Source of the DNA: SZUA-547 sp963669315
Lineage (GTDB): Bacteria; Pseudomonadota; Alphaproteobacteria; Rhodobacterales; Rhodobacteraceae
Length of the DNA: 64,000 nt
Assembly: GCA_963669315.1 (NCBI GenBank)
Contig: OY770021.1
Span: 2,294,001 to 2,358,000, forward strand
Direction: 5' to 3'
Under the pieces are notes generated by a model that was not told where the DNA came from, made no database searches, and saw only the letters and a program-made list of their open reading frames with translations. The position numbers and the translations under genes were made by a program. Shown in pieces: positions 63,670 through 64,000 of this stretch (position 1 is its first letter; the number at the start of each line of letters is the position of its first letter).

Positions 63670-64000
63670 TTAGCCGTCGATGGCCGCTTTGCGCTGATTG
63701 TGTTTCCAGCGCCGGTGCAGCCAGAACCACTGCCCCGGATCCTCCTCGACCCACGCTTCGATCCGACGGTTCATCTCCGCCATCATCTCAGTCGCGTCGC
63801 CGGGCGGGATCGGAGCTTCGAACTTGACGTCAAAGCTTAGGCCATCCTCCAGACGCCGGGCGCGGGTCGGGATCAAAGGCGCGCCGGTGCGCACTGACAG
63901 CTCCGCCAGCGCCGTGGCGGTTTCAGCCGGTTCCCCCATGAACGGGATCAGTGGCGCGCCGCTGTTGCGCTGATCGATCAGCACCGTGATCGCCCCGCCC
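63670..64000 (-). CDS. Lipid A acyltransferase (LpxL/HtrB-like), 3' part
   Basis: The C-terminal 109 residues of a lysophospholipid/lipid A acyltransferase; the gene runs off the right edge of the window. GGAITVLIDQRNSGAPLIPFMGEPAETATALAELSVRTGAPLIP matches the core of that family, and the end WVEEDPGQWFWLHRRWKHNQ is its typical tail. The enzyme adds a secondary acyl chain to lipid A at the inner membrane. The stop codon lies 7 bp from the DUF1223 stop codon (convergent genes). Confidence 0.88.
   Translation of the reverse strand, partial: GGAITVLIDQRNSGAPLIPFMGEPAETATALAELSVRTGAPLIPTRARRLEDGLSFDVKFEAPIPPGDATEMMAEMNRRIEAWVEEDPGQWFWLHRRWKHNQRKAAIDG

Overview
The window looks like a chromosomal segment of a GC-rich alphaproteobacterium, most likely a marine Rhodobacterales (Roseobacter-type) species. 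The evidence is a RegA/ActR-type response regulator, TAXI-type TRAP transport, a ccmABCDG cytochrome c maturation operon and the dapF-mtaB-ftsY-EamA-yciB gene order. No rRNA genes or CRISPR arrays are present; one intact tRNA gene (tRNA-Lys) is present.

Left segment (1-20.7 kb), accessory-type chromosome. It starts with a glucokinase gene and a 6-phosphogluconolactonase-like gene, both with altered active-site motifs. A 158-bp MITE-like element with a 4-bp target duplication follows. Next are an HlyD-type membrane fusion protein, an exported MBL-fold hydrolase with a divergent TetR regulator, a complete IS1182-type insertion sequence (6036-7593) and an exported DUF3604 protein. A catabolic island (10.2-16.9 kb) then combines a citryl-CoA lyase-like enzyme, a CaiB/BaiF CoA-transferase, a fused TRAP permease and a TAXI binding protein. 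A divergent IclR regulator and an SMP-30 lactonase read the other way. The segment ends with a RegA-like regulator lacking the phospho-acceptor Asp, small orphan genes and several short dispersed repeats.

Middle segment (20.75-52.14 kb), a genomic island in tRNA-Lys(TTT). A 67-bp direct repeat (66/67 identical) contains the 3' part of the tRNA gene. One copy (20749-20815) lies beside a tyrosine integrase; the other (52071-52137) completes the intact tRNA. A decayed third copy at about 46.3 kb suggests two elements in tandem. The island carries three large proteins that look like type I secretion substrates: a cadherin-like/serralysin-type metalloprotease, a 5332-residue adhesin with 17 apparently identical 624-bp repeats, and a 1571-residue SdrD-B-like protein with seven near-identical 351-bp repeats. 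No type I transporter is encoded here. Between the two repeat proteins lies a compact module (41.8-46.2 kb): two small HTH proteins, a second tyrosine recombinase, a QueC-like PP-loop protein fused to a winged helix, and an unknown partner. This module is the best candidate for an undescribed, possibly defensive, system.

Right segment (52.2-64 kb), core chromosome. It holds dapF and mtaB, a coiled-coil gene split by a frameshift at an A6 run, ftsY, an EamA transporter and yciB. The ccm operon follows on the minus strand with an Ntn-hydrolase-like gene inserted between ccmB and ccmC. TenA-like and DUF1223 genes and the 3' part of a lipid A acyltransferase gene end the window.
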